From an uncultured Bacilli bacterium (lineage in GTDB: Bacteria; Bacillota_I; Bacilli_A; RF39; UBA660), in NCBI GenBank assembly GCA_934096105.1, contig CAKOLH010000022.1, positions 1 to 15,128 of the forward strand: 15,128 nucleotides of DNA. Reading direction: 5' to 3'. The position numbers and the translations under genes are program-made. The notes under the pieces are model-generated. The model was not told the origin of the DNA. It ran no database searches and worked only from the letters and a program-made list of their open reading frames with translations. Positions 6,693-13,683 of the stretch are shown here, in pieces. Position 1 is the first letter of the stretch. Every line of letters starts with the position of its first letter.

Positions 6693-8387
6693 TTAATCAC
6701 TATCTATGATACTTTTATCTATAAAGCTTATACTCTTAGTTGATAATTCTAATGATTCTTTATATTTTCCTCTTCTAAATAATTCTTCTGCTTTAGTAAG
6801 AGCAATATCTATTTCTTCATAACTACTACGATATCTATTACCATAAATGATCATCTTTTCAGCCATATCGACGATTTTTATCATATCATTTGTCTTATTA
6901 TATATTTTAAATACTAAGTCTCTTGCGGTATCTACCCTTATATTTAGTATTTTTATAACGATTGGTTTCTTATCTAGTTCTTTTACTATTTCTCTTATTG
7001 CATCTTGTGCCTCAGTAAGTTCTATGTAATAACTACTTGGTATTACTGGTATTTTATAATCTTTTAGACGATATTTTGACTTCTTTAATAAGTCTTCAAT
7101 TGTATTCAATTGTTCTCTTGCTCTTGTTTCATCATCTTTCATACTAGTAATTGATCTTAACTGATAATCTAAGTCATCTTGTAATCTAGATAGTTTAAGT
7201 GATAATCCATCTAATTCATCTACTAGTTTAGAGTAGGCAAATGTTTTCATTTTACCTTGATCTACTAGTATCTTATAATCTTGATTTATTTTTTCTAAAT
7301 TTTTATTTAATAAACTAAATTTATTTATATCTTCATTTGATAAGTTATAATTGTATTTTATATCATCTATTTGAAGATATATATCTCTTACTACTTTATT
7401 AATGTTATCAATCTTATAACTTAATTCTTTGATATTCTGTTTGAATAAGTCTTTACATTCTTTTTCTTTATCAAAATCATTATATAAACTATTAAAGTAA
7501 TCTACAAAGGTTTTTAATTCTATTATCGAATCATTCATCTCTAAGTTCTTTAGATTCTCAATAATTTTATTTATTTTATCTTTTATTTCTTTAATATTAT
7601 ATTCAACATTTAAATAATCTAGTGGATAGCCATCTCTTCGCATTCTATTGTAATATATTATAGTGTCCTCTATTTTATTTGGCATTACAACAGTAGCCAT
7701 TAAGACTATTGTAGGAACATCTGCGAGTAGTTTATCCATTTTTTTGATTTTATCATCTAAAAGAGCTATTTTCTTTTCTACGGAAACATAATCATTATTA
7801 TCCATGGCTCTTTCAAATTCTGCAAATAACTTATCTATTCTACTAAATTCTTCTTCCATTGAATCTGTGATTACACCAAACTCTTTTTTAGTTCTTTCAA
7901 ACTTGTTTTGCTGCTCACGATATACTATTTTTAACTTAGTAATAAGTGTTCTATTTCTTTCTTCAGACTTAGTTATTAACTGAACTTCTTCAAGTAATTT
8001 ATCAGTCTTTTTCTTTAGGACACGTAGTTCCATTTCAATATTAGCCATTTTTCTTATAGCTTGCTTATATTCTTTTCTATCTATCAAAAAGTCAGCATCA
8101 GATATTGAATCAGTAATACTAGGTATTGCTTCATCTCTTATTTGTTTAAAGGTATTATCCCAGTCTTCCATTTTTTCTTTTAGATTATCTGTTTTTACTA
8201 ATTCTTTAACCTTTGTTATCTCACTAAGTACTGGAACCCCAAGTAGGCTATTCTTTTCGACATCTAATTCTTCTATTTCTTTTTTATATTTTTTATTTTG
8301 ATTACTTTTAATTATAACAATAGTAATAATTATAAGGATAACTGCCAATATAAAAGCTGATATAGTAATTAAAAGGACACTATCCAT
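6693..8387 (-). CDS. ezrA: Septation ring formation regulator EzrA
   Basis: Membrane-anchored spectrin-like protein that binds FtsZ, limits Z rings to mid-cell and links division to wall synthesis in Bacilli. 564 residues, the usual EzrA length. Seen: N-terminal membrane helix at about 4-27, then almost continuous coiled coil with no further membrane segment. A family-like block near 230-260 (DVPTIVLMATVVMPNKIED, then YYNRMRRDGYPLDYL) corresponds to the conserved Pro-rich and GY region, and near the C-terminus IIYGNRYRSSYEEID matches the conserved NRYRS patch needed at mid-cell, followed by AEELFRRGKYKESLEL. The start is chosen for AAAGGTGG about 7 nt upstream. It is flanked on the same strand by three other single-pass membrane proteins, which suggests a division or envelope cluster. 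Confidence 0.9.
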   Translation of the reverse strand: MDSVLLITISAFILAVILIIITIVIIKSNQNKKYKKEIEELDVEKNSLLGVPVLSEITKVKELVKTDNLKEKMEDWDNTFKQIRDEAIPSITDSISDADFLIDRKEYKQAIRKMANIEMELRVLKKKTDKLLEEVQLITKSEERNRTLITKLKIVYREQQNKFERTKKEFGVITDSMEEEFSRIDKLFAEFERAMDNNDYVSVEKKIALLDDKIKKMDKLLADVPTIVLMATVVMPNKIEDTIIYYNRMRRDGYPLDYLNVEYNIKEIKDKINKIIENLKNLEMNDSIIELKTFVDYFNSLYNDFDKEKECKDLFKQNIKELSYKIDNINKVVRDIYLQIDDIKYNYNLSNEDINKFSLLNKNLEKINQDYKILVDQGKMKTFAYSKLVDELDGLSLKLSRLQDDLDYQLRSITSMKDDETRAREQLNTIEDLLKKSKYRLKDYKIPVIPSSYYIELTEAQDAIREIVKELDKKPIVIKILNIRVDTARDLVFKIYNKTNDMIKIVDMAEKMIIYGNRYRSSYEEIDIALTKAEELFRRGKYKESLELSTKSISFIDKSIIDSD

Positions 8388-8481
8388 ATGTTACCACCTT
8401 TCCTACCTATAATATATTTTACCACACTTTTAATTTTTTTAACATTATTTTTTAGAATAATTTTATTTTTTTTATTTTATG

Positions 8482-8505
8482 TAAAAAAAGATAGCCTAAG
8501 CTATC
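8482..8505 (-). terminator. Intrinsic terminator after the 253-aa gene
   Basis: GATAGC/GCTATC stem (8490-8495 with 8500-8505), 4-nt loop, then seven T on the minus strand. It lies 12 nt after the stop at 8517 and separates this gene from ezrA. Confidence 0.75.
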
Positions 8506-8516
8506 AATAATTTTAT

Positions 8517-9278
8517 TTATAATACATATCTAGTAATGATAAAGTATAAGGCTGCTCCTAGTACAAGAAGACCAAATATTAAGAAGAATATCTTTATTCC
8601 ATTATGAGACTTTTCTTCAAATAGTTTTTCATCATCATCTTCATCAAAGTCTTTTTTACTAAAATTAAATGAACCACTATAAAAAGTTTCTCCTTCTTTT
8701 ATTTTCTTTATCATAGTAACTTCTTCTTTGACAATAGGATCAGTTACCACAGTATTATCATCACCCTTTAAATCGACAAGTATATCAAGTGGAAGTGAAT
8801 TAGTATTACTTTCTTTTTTATCTTTATCTTCTTTTGGTACTTCTTCTGATAGTTCCATAGCATCATCTGCTTCAGGAACATATGGTATATTAGCATCTTC
8901 AAGATTAGTTAAAAAGTTAGTATTTATTTTAGGTTCTTCTTTATTAGCTTCAGCATTCTTATTTATCTCATTTTTAGCATTTTCAAGTAGTACATTGATA
9001 TCATATATTCTACTACTTTCTTTTGGTACCTCTTTAGTTATTTCTCTTTTAGGAAGAGTAACTGTTCTACCTAATTCTTTGGCTTTTCGATATTCATCTC
9101 TACTGGAAACTATTTTTCTTAGGCCATTTATATCTATTTCATTGGAATTATCAGGTATTGGTAAATTATCTAGTTCAGATATTTCTGAGGAAATATCTCT
9201 ATAAAGTTTTTCATTTTTCTTGGTTCTATTAAATTCACTTAAATCTTCTTTATAATATTTTTCCATTCTACTTTCCAT
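8517..9278 (-). CDS. Acidic tail-anchored membrane protein, unknown function
   Basis: 253 residues, not recognised. It has a long hydrophilic, mostly acidic region (1-225) without obvious domains, with runs such as EEVPKEDKDKKE and KKDFDEDDDEKLFEEK, then a single C-terminal helix at about 229-248 (IFFLIFGLLVLGAALYFIIT) ending in RYVL. The orientation should leave the long part in the cytosol. The ATG at 9278 follows GAGGTAGAG; a later in-frame ATG (codon 5) is less well placed. Upstream is a TGTTATTAT-like extended -10. It lies just upstream of ezrA but is separated from it by a terminator. The topology and position suggest an envelope or division partner, but nothing in the sequence proves it. 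Confidence 0.78.
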   Translation of the reverse strand: MESRMEKYYKEDLSEFNRTKKNEKLYRDISSEISELDNLPIPDNSNEIDINGLRKIVSSRDEYRKAKELGRTVTLPKREITKEVPKESSRIYDINVLLENAKNEINKNAEANKEEPKINTNFLTNLEDANIPYVPEADDAMELSEEVPKEDKDKKESNTNSLPLDILVDLKGDDNTVVTDPIVKEEVTMIKKIKEGETFYSGSFNFSKKDFDEDDDEKLFEEKSHNGIKIFFLIFGLLVLGAALYFIITRYVL

Positions 9279-9338
9279 ATTGCTCTACCTCTACTATTAA
9301 TATAATAACATATTTTTTTGATAAATAAAAGATTTATG

Positions 9339-9366
9339 TTGATTTTTTATTTGATTTTGATATAAT
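9339..9366 (+). promoter_or_regulatory. Promoter of the ferredoxin gene
   Basis: TTGATT (9339-9344), 16-nt spacer, extended -10 TGATATAAT ending at 9366. The predicted start at 9373 lies one base before AAAGAAGG; leader 16 nt. Confidence 0.7.
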
Positions 9367-9388
9367 TAAATAGAAAGAAGGTATAATT

Positions 9389-9577
9389 ATGGAATTAAAA
9401 ATTAATAAAGATAAATGTATTGGATGTGGACAATGTGTTAGTCTATGTGAAGATGTATTTGATTTTGATGATGATAATTTAGCTAAAGTTATTGAAACCC
9501 CAGTAACAGAAGAGCACGAAGAAGAAGCAAATACTGCTTTAGAGTCTTGTCCAACAGGAGCTATCGAAGAAGAGTAA
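9389..9577 (+). CDS. Single [4Fe-4S] ferredoxin
   Basis: Small (62 residues) acidic electron carrier. Seen: CIGCGQC at 10-16 and CPTGAI starting at Cys54, which together supply the four cluster ligands, as in one-cluster ferredoxins of Thermotoga or Bacillus type. A fifth Cys (position 20) matches the Cys that forms a disulfide in Thermotoga ferredoxin, but the partner Cys is missing here, so this thiol is unpaired. The rest is strongly acidic (DVFDFDDDNL, EEHEEEAN). It has its own promoter and a terminator overlapping the stop, so it is a single-gene unit. With rnfC/rnfD in the window, it is a plausible donor to the Rnf complex, but this is inference; it could serve other enzymes. Confidence 0.93.
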   Translation: MELKINKDKCIGCGQCVSLCEDVFDFDDDNLAKVIETPVTEEHEEEANTALESCPTGAIEEE

Positions 9578-9589
9578 TCTTCTTTTTTT
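9566..9589 (+). terminator. Terminator of the ferredoxin gene
   Basis: AAGAAGA/TCTTCTT stem (9567-9573 with 9578-9584), GTAA loop containing part of the TAA stop, then T-run to 9589. It faces the convergent DUF1835-like gene, whose stop lies at 9588-9590; on the minus strand the run after the stem is poor, so it is mainly a plus-strand terminator. Confidence 0.8.
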
Positions 9590-10319
9590 ATTTACTACTT
9601 AGATAAACTACTTCTACTACTTCACCAAAAGCATTTTTTTCTTTTACTTTTCTGACTGTTTTAATTATATTTCTATTAATAAGACTATCTATTCTTTCTT
9701 GAAAACATGCATCCATAACGAAACCTGCTAATCTTTTATTTAGACATTCTCCTACCAAACTCCAATACCTTATCTCCTTATTTTGTTTTAATATATCTAT
9801 TATCTTTTCATCTAGATAATTATATGAATATGATTTTATATTACTATCAACTACCCTTATATCTTTATTTTCTTTTACTAAAGTACTCCATATTTCTTTA
9901 TAATAATTAATATCTTTATCATTTAATCTAATACTTTTCTTAGTAAATTCTTCTATTTCTTCTTTATTATAACTACTTAAATAATATTTATTACTTCTAT
10001 ATATATCACATAGGTAAATACTAATATTGTAACTACTTAGATAATTTATTAAATATAGTACATTACAAACATCTTCATTATCTTTACTACTATACCATAT
10101 TCTAACACTGCTATATTTGGTTATCATTTCTTTTAATTCAGTTAATTTATCATATACATTTATTTTTATCCATCCTATTTTTCTTTCTTTTTGTTTTTCT
10201 ATATCTTTAATACTTCCAAAACATAGCAAAAAACAAAAAGACATAATACTATTACTATTAAAGATATTAGTATCTTCAAGTATTTTTTTATCACTATCAC
10301 TAATTGTTATTTCTAACAT
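9588..10319 (-). CDS. DUF1835/DUF3658-like protein, unknown function
   Basis: 243 residues from the ATG at 10319. The N-terminal half (1-125) has the look of DUF1835: hydrophobic strands, FCFLLCFGSIKD, and RIWYSSKDNEDVCNVLYLINYL, which recalls the family's R-x-W / aspartate region. The C-terminal half resembles DUF3658: YKEIWSTLVKENKDIRVVD, then YNYLDEKIIDIL and DACFQERIDSLINRNIIKTV. Function of these domains is not established as far as I know. Start: an in-frame ATG at 10334 also exists, but it coincides with the predicted transcription start and has no ribosome site, whereas GGGTGAT lies before 10319. The gene is transcribed alone from a TTGACA promoter, and it is convergent with the ferredoxin gene. 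Confidence 0.75.
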   Translation of the reverse strand: MLEITISDSDKKILEDTNIFNSNSIMSFCFLLCFGSIKDIEKQKERKIGWIKINVYDKLTELKEMITKYSSVRIWYSSKDNEDVCNVLYLINYLSSYNISIYLCDIYRSNKYYLSSYNKEEIEEFTKKSIRLNDKDINYYKEIWSTLVKENKDIRVVDSNIKSYSYNYLDEKIIDILKQNKEIRYWSLVGECLNKRLAGFVMDACFQERIDSLINRNIIKTVRKVKEKNAFGEVVEVVYLSSK

Positions 10320-10338
10320 AAAATAATCACCCATCTAT

Positions 10339-10367
10339 AAAATACAATAAATATTTTTATTTGTCAA
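10339..10367 (-). promoter_or_regulatory. Promoter of the DUF1835-like gene
   Basis: Minus strand: perfect TTGACA (10367-10362), 17-nt spacer, TATTTT (10344-10339). The predicted start at about 10332 is the first base of GGGTGAT, leaving a leader of about 13 nt to the ATG at 10319 and ruling against the ATG at 10334. Confidence 0.65.
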
Positions 10368-10486
10368 TTTCCCGGTATATACTCTCCTCTTCTATATGAT
10401 AGATATGGCTGATATATTTATTTTAGGGCAATACTTTGGCTCAAATAAACACTATTAAGACTTAGAATAAGGCTTAATGTGAACAT

Positions 10487-10516
10487 AAAGAAAAGAACCC
10501 TAAAATTAGAGTTCTT
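10487..10516 (-). terminator. Terminator of the two-component operon
   Basis: On the minus strand AAGAACTCTA pairs with TAGGGTTCTT (10516-10507 with 10502-10493; one T-G wobble) around a 4-nt loop, followed by TTCTTT. It overlaps the TAA stop of the kinase gene. The remaining gap, 10368-10486, shows no gene. Confidence 0.75.
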
Positions 10517-11771
10517 AACTTATTATAAACTTAACACCATTTTTAGTATTTTGAATGTTAATGTCATAATTTAAGAATGTAAGTGTTTTCTTTACAATAG
10601 ATAATCCCAAACCAAATACACCATTAACCCCCTTTTCAAAAGGAGAAAAGATATTATTTAATACATCTTTATCAATATTTGGTCCATCATTAAATAGGGT
10701 TATCTTATTATTTTTTATGGTTATCTTTATTTCTTTATTAGCATATCTAATAAAGTTATTTAATATATTATCTATAATTGCTTCCCACATCTCACTACTA
10801 CCTTTAAAGATAGTATTTTTTTCATCGATATCTAGAGTGAATTTAACATCATTTCTTACTAAAGAGAATTTATCTACTGAATCAAAGACTACTTTACTGA
10901 CATCACACCTTTCTTTTATAATATCTTTTTTGTCTTTAAAATAGTTTAATTTATTAAGGTACAATAAGGAGTGAACTTTACCTTCTAATTTAGATAATTG
11001 CTCTTTAGATACTTTTACGGCTTCTTTATCTGTTATTACACCATCTTCGAATGCTTCGATATAGGATTTCATTACTGTGATAGGAGTCTTAAAATCATGG
11101 GAAATGTTCTGGTACATTTGATTTTTATATTCTTCTTCTTCTTTCAAATATACACGCATTTTCTCCAAAGCTACCTCAAGGGTAGATATTTCATCTTCAT
11201 AATCATATTTTATCTTATGATTATAGTTATCATTATTCAAGTTATCTATTTTTTCTTTTAATTTTTTTATTCTATTAACTAAGTTATTAGACCATATTAG
11301 GATTACCATTGATACTATTATAAAGGTTATACCTACTACAAGAAGGATTATCTTAAATATTGATATACGCATATCATTTATATAACTACTACCAGTAAGT
11401 GCTATTTTCTTAGTATTATTTGTGGTAATAGTACTATAGTAATATACTTTCTTATTATAGAGGAATTTTCCTTCTTCTTTATTTATTTTACTTAGAATTT
11501 CTTTAGGAGAATCTAATCCTATTACTTTGTTTAAGTTATTTGATATATATATGTTTTCATTATTTACATATATATAGGCTACTTCACTATTTATTTTACT
11601 ATTCTCAGGACTATCTAATATATTTAAAGATTCTCCAAGATAGTTATATAGATTATCTTCATATATTGGTAATAAGTTTCTAGGTAATATTATTCCTAGT
11701 GATATTATCATTATTGCCACTATTACTATGCAAATAAATAGTAATTGTTCTGTTAGATTAGGTTTTCTCAT
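10515..11771 (-). CDS. Membrane sensor histidine kinase
   Basis: Senses an unknown signal at the membrane and phosphorylates the response regulator encoded just upstream. 418 residues. Domains: membrane helix 1 at about 9-30, extracytoplasmic sensor of about 105 residues (31-136) without a recognised fold, helix 2 at about 137-160, HAMP-like linker to about 210, HisKA with QNISHDFKTP (phospho-acceptor His225), and an HATPase_c domain with the N box near AIIDNILNNF (331-340), NDGPN (G1), FSPFEKG and GLGLSIV (G2). The C-terminus stops shortly after the G2 box, so the ATPase domain is compact. The ATG shares ATGA with the regulator's TGA, so translation is coupled; no strong ribosome site of its own. 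The downstream terminator marks the operon end. Confidence 0.93.
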   Translation of the reverse strand: MRKPNLTEQLLFICIVIVAIMIISLGIILPRNLLPIYEDNLYNYLGESLNILDSPENSKINSEVAYIYVNNENIYISNNLNKVIGLDSPKEILSKINKEEGKFLYNKKVYYYSTITTNNTKKIALTGSSYINDMRISIFKIILLVVGITFIIVSMVILIWSNNLVNRIKKLKEKIDNLNNDNYNHKIKYDYEDEISTLEVALEKMRVYLKEEEEYKNQMYQNISHDFKTPITVMKSYIEAFEDGVITDKEAVKVSKEQLSKLEGKVHSLLYLNKLNYFKDKKDIIKERCDVSKVVFDSVDKFSLVRNDVKFTLDIDEKNTIFKGSSEMWEAIIDNILNNFIRYANKEIKITIKNNKITLFNDGPNIDKDVLNNIFSPFEKGVNGVFGLGLSIVKKTLTFLNYDINIQNTKNGVKFIIS

Positions 11772-12424
11772 AATAATCTATACCCATAGCCATATATTGT
11801 GTTTATATCTAACTCTGGCATTTTCTTTCTTAGTCTTCTGACTAGGTCATCTACTACTCTATCGGTACCGAAATAGTTTTCTCCCCAAATGTTGTTTAGA
11901 ATATCATCCCTTGAGAAGGACTTATTTATATTGGTAACGAACATATAGAGTAAATCAAACTCTAAAGTAGTTAGATTTATGCTTTCTTCTTTGTGAAGTA
12001 CCATTCTTTTTTCTAAGTCTATTGTATAATCTTTATAGGTAAGTTTTTGTTTTTCTTTGGAGTAGACTCTTCTTATGATGTTGCCTACTCTAAGTACTAG
12101 TTCTTTAGGTGAATATGGTTTAGCTATGTAGTCATCACTTCCTAATTCTAAACCAATTATTTTATCTAGATCTTTGTCTCTCGCGGATGTAAATATTACT
12201 GGTACATCGGGATTCTCCTCACGGATTTTCTTTATAATGTCATATCCACTGATGGTATCTCCAAGCATTATATCTAATATCCATAAATCTACATCTTTAT
12301 TTATGTTGTTTATGGTACTTTCTCCATCATAATAGGATACTACATTATAGCCTTCTTTTTCTAGATATGTTCTTATTAGATTATTTAAATCTTTTTCATC
12401 CTCTACTAGTGCTATTGTTTTCAT
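11768..12424 (-). CDS. OmpR/PhoB-family response regulator
   Basis: DNA-binding partner of the downstream kinase. 218 residues. Receiver domain at 1-115: acidic pair Glu8-Asp9 in LVEDEKDL, phospho-acceptor Asp51 in WILDIMLGD, FTSARD for the Thr/Ser switch, and Lys102 in IAKPYSPKEL. Winged-helix effector at about 127-218, with LTTLEFDLLYMFV, the recognition region DRVVDDLVRRLRKKM and the ending TIYGYGYRLL typical of the family. A GTG codon three positions earlier is in frame, but AGGAAG lies 8 nt before the ATG at 12424, which I take as the start. It is divergent from the superoxide dismutase gene; repeated GGTGAATTAT-like sites lie in the gap and may be its operator. The regulon is unknown. 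Confidence 0.95.
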   Translation of the reverse strand: MKTIALVEDEKDLNNLIRTYLEKEGYNVVSYYDGESTINNINKDVDLWILDIMLGDTISGYDIIKKIREENPDVPVIFTSARDKDLDKIIGLELGSDDYIAKPYSPKELVLRVGNIIRRVYSKEKQKLTYKDYTIDLEKRMVLHKEESINLTTLEFDLLYMFVTNINKSFSRDDILNNIWGENYFGTDRVVDDLVRRLRKKMPELDINTIYGYGYRLL

Positions 12425-12444
12425 ATGTATCACTTCCTAAATAT

Positions 12445-12453
12445 AGTATAACA
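12445..12453 (-). promoter_or_regulatory. Extended -10 promoter of the two-component operon
   Basis: Minus strand TGTTATACT, no clear -35, which fits activator-dependent or extended -10 initiation. The predicted start at about 12438 is the first base of AGGAAG; leader 14 nt. A second perfect TATAAT lies further upstream on the same strand (12512-12507) and could give a longer transcript. Confidence 0.5.
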
Positions 12454-12525
12454 CAAAATTAATATTTTTTCTTATCTAATCATCTATCACCTCTTTTCAT
12501 GATTTAATTATATTATTTTTATTTG

Positions 12526-12589
12526 GGTGAATTATCAAATAAATGTGGTAAATTATGGGAAATAATAATATAATGTATTGGTGAATGAT
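12526..12589 (+). promoter_or_regulatory. Three GGTGAATTAT-like direct repeats between the regulator and sod genes
   Basis: GGTGAATTAT (12526-12535), GGTAAATTAT (12547-12556) and GGTGAATGAT (12580-12589). The first two start 21 bp apart, two helical turns, and the third 33 bp further on. OmpR-family regulators bind direct repeats phased to the helix, so these may be operators for the divergent regulator; in AT-rich DNA chance is also possible. Confidence 0.35.
12569..12574 (+). promoter_or_regulatory. -10 element of the superoxide dismutase gene
   Basis: Perfect TATAAT with no good -35, so initiation may need an activator. The predicted start at 12581 lies on GGTGA, giving a leader of about 11 nt. 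Confidence 0.5.
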
Positions 12590-12591
12590 AT

Positions 12592-13197
12592 ATGGAATAT
12601 AAAAGAATTACTTTAGATTATAAGAGTTTAGAACCTTATATTAATGATAGAACGCTGGATCTTCATTATAATGTTCATTATAGAAATTATACTGATATGT
12701 TAAATAAATATTTGAAGGATATTAATTATGATTATAAGGATTCTCCTGAATACCTAGCTGAGCATATTGATATACTACCTATGGAGAATAGAGATGAGAT
12801 ATTATTTAATCTAGGAGGATATTTAAATCATAGTTTATATTTTTATAATTTGACTAATAAGAAGAAAGATATACCTATAGAACTTCTTAATCTTATTAAT
12901 AAATATTTTGGTTCTTTTTCTTTATTTAGAGAGGAATTTATTGATATGGCTATGGAAGTTAAAGGTAGTGGATATACTTTTTTAGTAATGGATAAGAATA
13001 ATAAACTTAGAATTATTAATACTTCTAATCAGGATACTCCTTATTATTATGGTTTTACTCCTATTATGACTATTGATGTATGGGAACATGCTTATTATTT
13101 AAAATATACTTATTCAAGAAAGAAATACTTAGAGAATGTTTTTGATATTATTGATTTTGATAAGGTATATAAGTTATATTTAGATAATATTGTATAA
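12592..13197 (+). CDS. sodA: Superoxide dismutase, Mn-type of the Fe/Mn family
   Basis: Converts superoxide to oxygen and hydrogen peroxide in the cytosol. 201 residues, full family length. All four metal ligands are visible: His25 (LDLHYNVHYRNY), His80 (GGYLNHSLYF), Asp162 and His166 (IDVWEHAYYL). His29 and Tyr33 of the active-site gate are kept. Gly76 and Gln147 (TSNQDTP) match the Mn-type pattern rather than the Fe-type, where Gln sits at the earlier position. Odd: three tryptophans that usually shell the metal site are replaced, giving HSLYF for HSLFW and GSGYTF for GSGWAW; the Trp of DVWEH stays. The ATG is preceded only by a modest GGTGA. Divergent from the two-component operon, which may control it. 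Its downstream region carries two tandem hairpins. Confidence 0.93.
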   Translation: MEYKRITLDYKSLEPYINDRTLDLHYNVHYRNYTDMLNKYLKDINYDYKDSPEYLAEHIDILPMENRDEILFNLGGYLNHSLYFYNLTNKKKDIPIELLNLINKYFGSFSLFREEFIDMAMEVKGSGYTFLVMDKNNKLRIINTSNQDTPYYYGFTPIMTIDVWEHAYYLKYTYSRKKYLENVFDIIDFDKVYKLYLDNIV

Positions 13198-13198
13198 T

Positions 13199-13226
13199 CA
13201 CTCTATAGCCTAAGGTCTATAGAGTG
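13199..13226 (+). repeat. Hairpin A behind sodA (possible terminator)
   Basis: Perfect 10-bp stem CACTCTATAG/CTATAGAGTG around CCTAAGGT, starting 2 nt after the stop. It is followed by TTGTTGTT, a weak U-tract, so it may terminate sodA mRNA or protect its 3' end. Confidence 0.7.
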
Positions 13227-13254
13227 TTGTTGTTAGCCTGTAGTCTAACAACAA
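13227..13254 (+). repeat. Hairpin B, abutting hairpin A
   Basis: Perfect 10-bp stem TTGTTGTTAG/CTAACAACAA around CCTGTAGT. Stem sequence differs from hairpin A, but both share the closing TAG/CTA pairs and the loop pattern CCTnnnGT, so they look like two copies of one element with covaried stems. Confidence 0.65.
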
Positions 13255-13272
13255 TATATCTACATATCTATT

Positions 13273-13295
13273 ATATATAAGCAGGGGTTATATAT
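13273..13295. repeat. AT-rich inverted repeat
   Basis: ATATATAA (13273-13280) and TTATATAT (13288-13295) flank GCAGGGG. No T-run follows. It lies between the sod hairpins and the palindrome array; role unknown, and AT-rich inverted repeats arise easily by chance. Confidence 0.4.
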
Positions 13296-13321
13296 TTAGT
13301 ATTAGTTTAGTGATTGTAATT

Positions 13322-13345
13322 AGTGCCACACTGTGGCACCTTTTT
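13322..13345 (-). repeat. Palindrome copy 1
   Basis: GTGCCACACTGTGGCAC (13323-13339), plus T5 at 13341-13345. Minus-strand frame reads KGATVWH followed by a stop, the counterpart of KGAPLAHQ. Confidence 0.7.
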
Positions 13346-13363
13346 AGTGTAATATATTTATAT

Positions 13364-13403
13364 GATTATTTGGTCAGCCAGTGGTTGACCTTTTTAAATA
13401 ATC
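13364..13403 (-). repeat. Palindrome copy 2 with outer inverted repeat
   Basis: Inner palindrome GGTCAGCCAGTGGTTGACC (13372-13390, one wobble), T5 at 13391-13395, and an outer inverted repeat GATTATTT/AAATAATC (13364-13371 with 13396-13403). The T5 would be a bulge in a 16-bp interrupted stem. Minus-strand frame reads KGQPLADQ. Confidence 0.7.
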
Positions 13404-13460
13404 AAGTTATAGTAATGATCTCTGAAGCAATTGTGTCGTAAACAATGAATAAAGCAATTG

Positions 13461-13482
13461 TTGCGCCAGTGGCGCAATTTTT
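13461..13482 (-). repeat. Palindrome copy 3
   Basis: TTGCGCCAGTGGCGCAA (13461-13477) followed by T5. Minus-strand frame reads KIAPLAQQ. A further AAGCAATTG at 13425-13433 beside GTGTCG may be a decayed half copy between copies 2 and 3. Confidence 0.7.
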
Positions 13483-13521
13483 CTTATAACAAATAAAATC
13501 TGATCATAAGATAAAGCAATT

Positions 13522-13545
13522 GGTGTGGCAGTGCTACACCTTTTT
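13522..13545 (-). repeat. Palindrome copy 4
   Basis: GGTGTGGCAGTGCTACACC (13522-13540, one wobble) followed by T5. Minus-strand frame reads KGVALPHQLL, with two stop codons just before it. Confidence 0.7.
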
Positions 13546-13560
13546 ATCATACAAATAAAA

Positions 13561-13655
13561 TCTTTAATAGATAATAATTCACAATAATGAGACCGAGTTA
13601 ATTGGTGCGACAGTGTCGCACCTTTTTCAATAATTAAATAAAATTGGCTCATACA
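13561..13655 (-). pseudogene. DUF1016 nuclease fragment (copy 5 unit)
   Basis: About 93% identical by eye to 14521-14610 of the intact nuclease gene over 90 bp (six differences counted). The minus-strand frame reads MSQFYLIIEKG, ATLSHQLTRSHYCELLSIKD, matching MRQFYLIVEKG, APLAHQLTWSHYCELLSIKD. Only this internal segment is present, without start or catalytic domain. The high identity implies a recent partial duplication or gene conversion. Confidence 0.8.
13604..13627 (-). repeat. Palindrome copy 5
   Basis: GGTGCGACAGTGTCGCACC (13604-13622, perfect) followed by T5. Minus-strand frame reads KGATLSHQ. It differs from the intact gene's palindrome by one compensating base pair. Confidence 0.75.
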
Positions 13656-13683
13656 TTTTAAACTGCAACAGACTATTTATTTT

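Noticed and set aside
10400..10490. Short peptides of 20-22 codons on either strand in the gap after the kinase gene
   Set aside because: No ribosome site precedes either ATG, and one starts inside the terminator T-run.
12470..12500. Minus-strand GAGGTG followed by ATG ATT AGA TAA as a leader peptide
   Set aside because: Only three codons; it may reflect a second upstream promoter of the regulator operon but supports no peptide.
13322..13627. CRISPR array
   Set aside because: Repeats are not identical, the spacing is irregular (50-216 bp), and the palindromes map in frame to a segment of the nuclease gene. No cas gene is present.
13407..13652. 81-codon open frame on the minus strand as a gene
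   Set aside because: It joins pieces of three different nuclease remnants in shifting frames (ATLSHQLTRSHYCELL, then unrelated residues, then IAPLAQQLL) and has no ribosome site.
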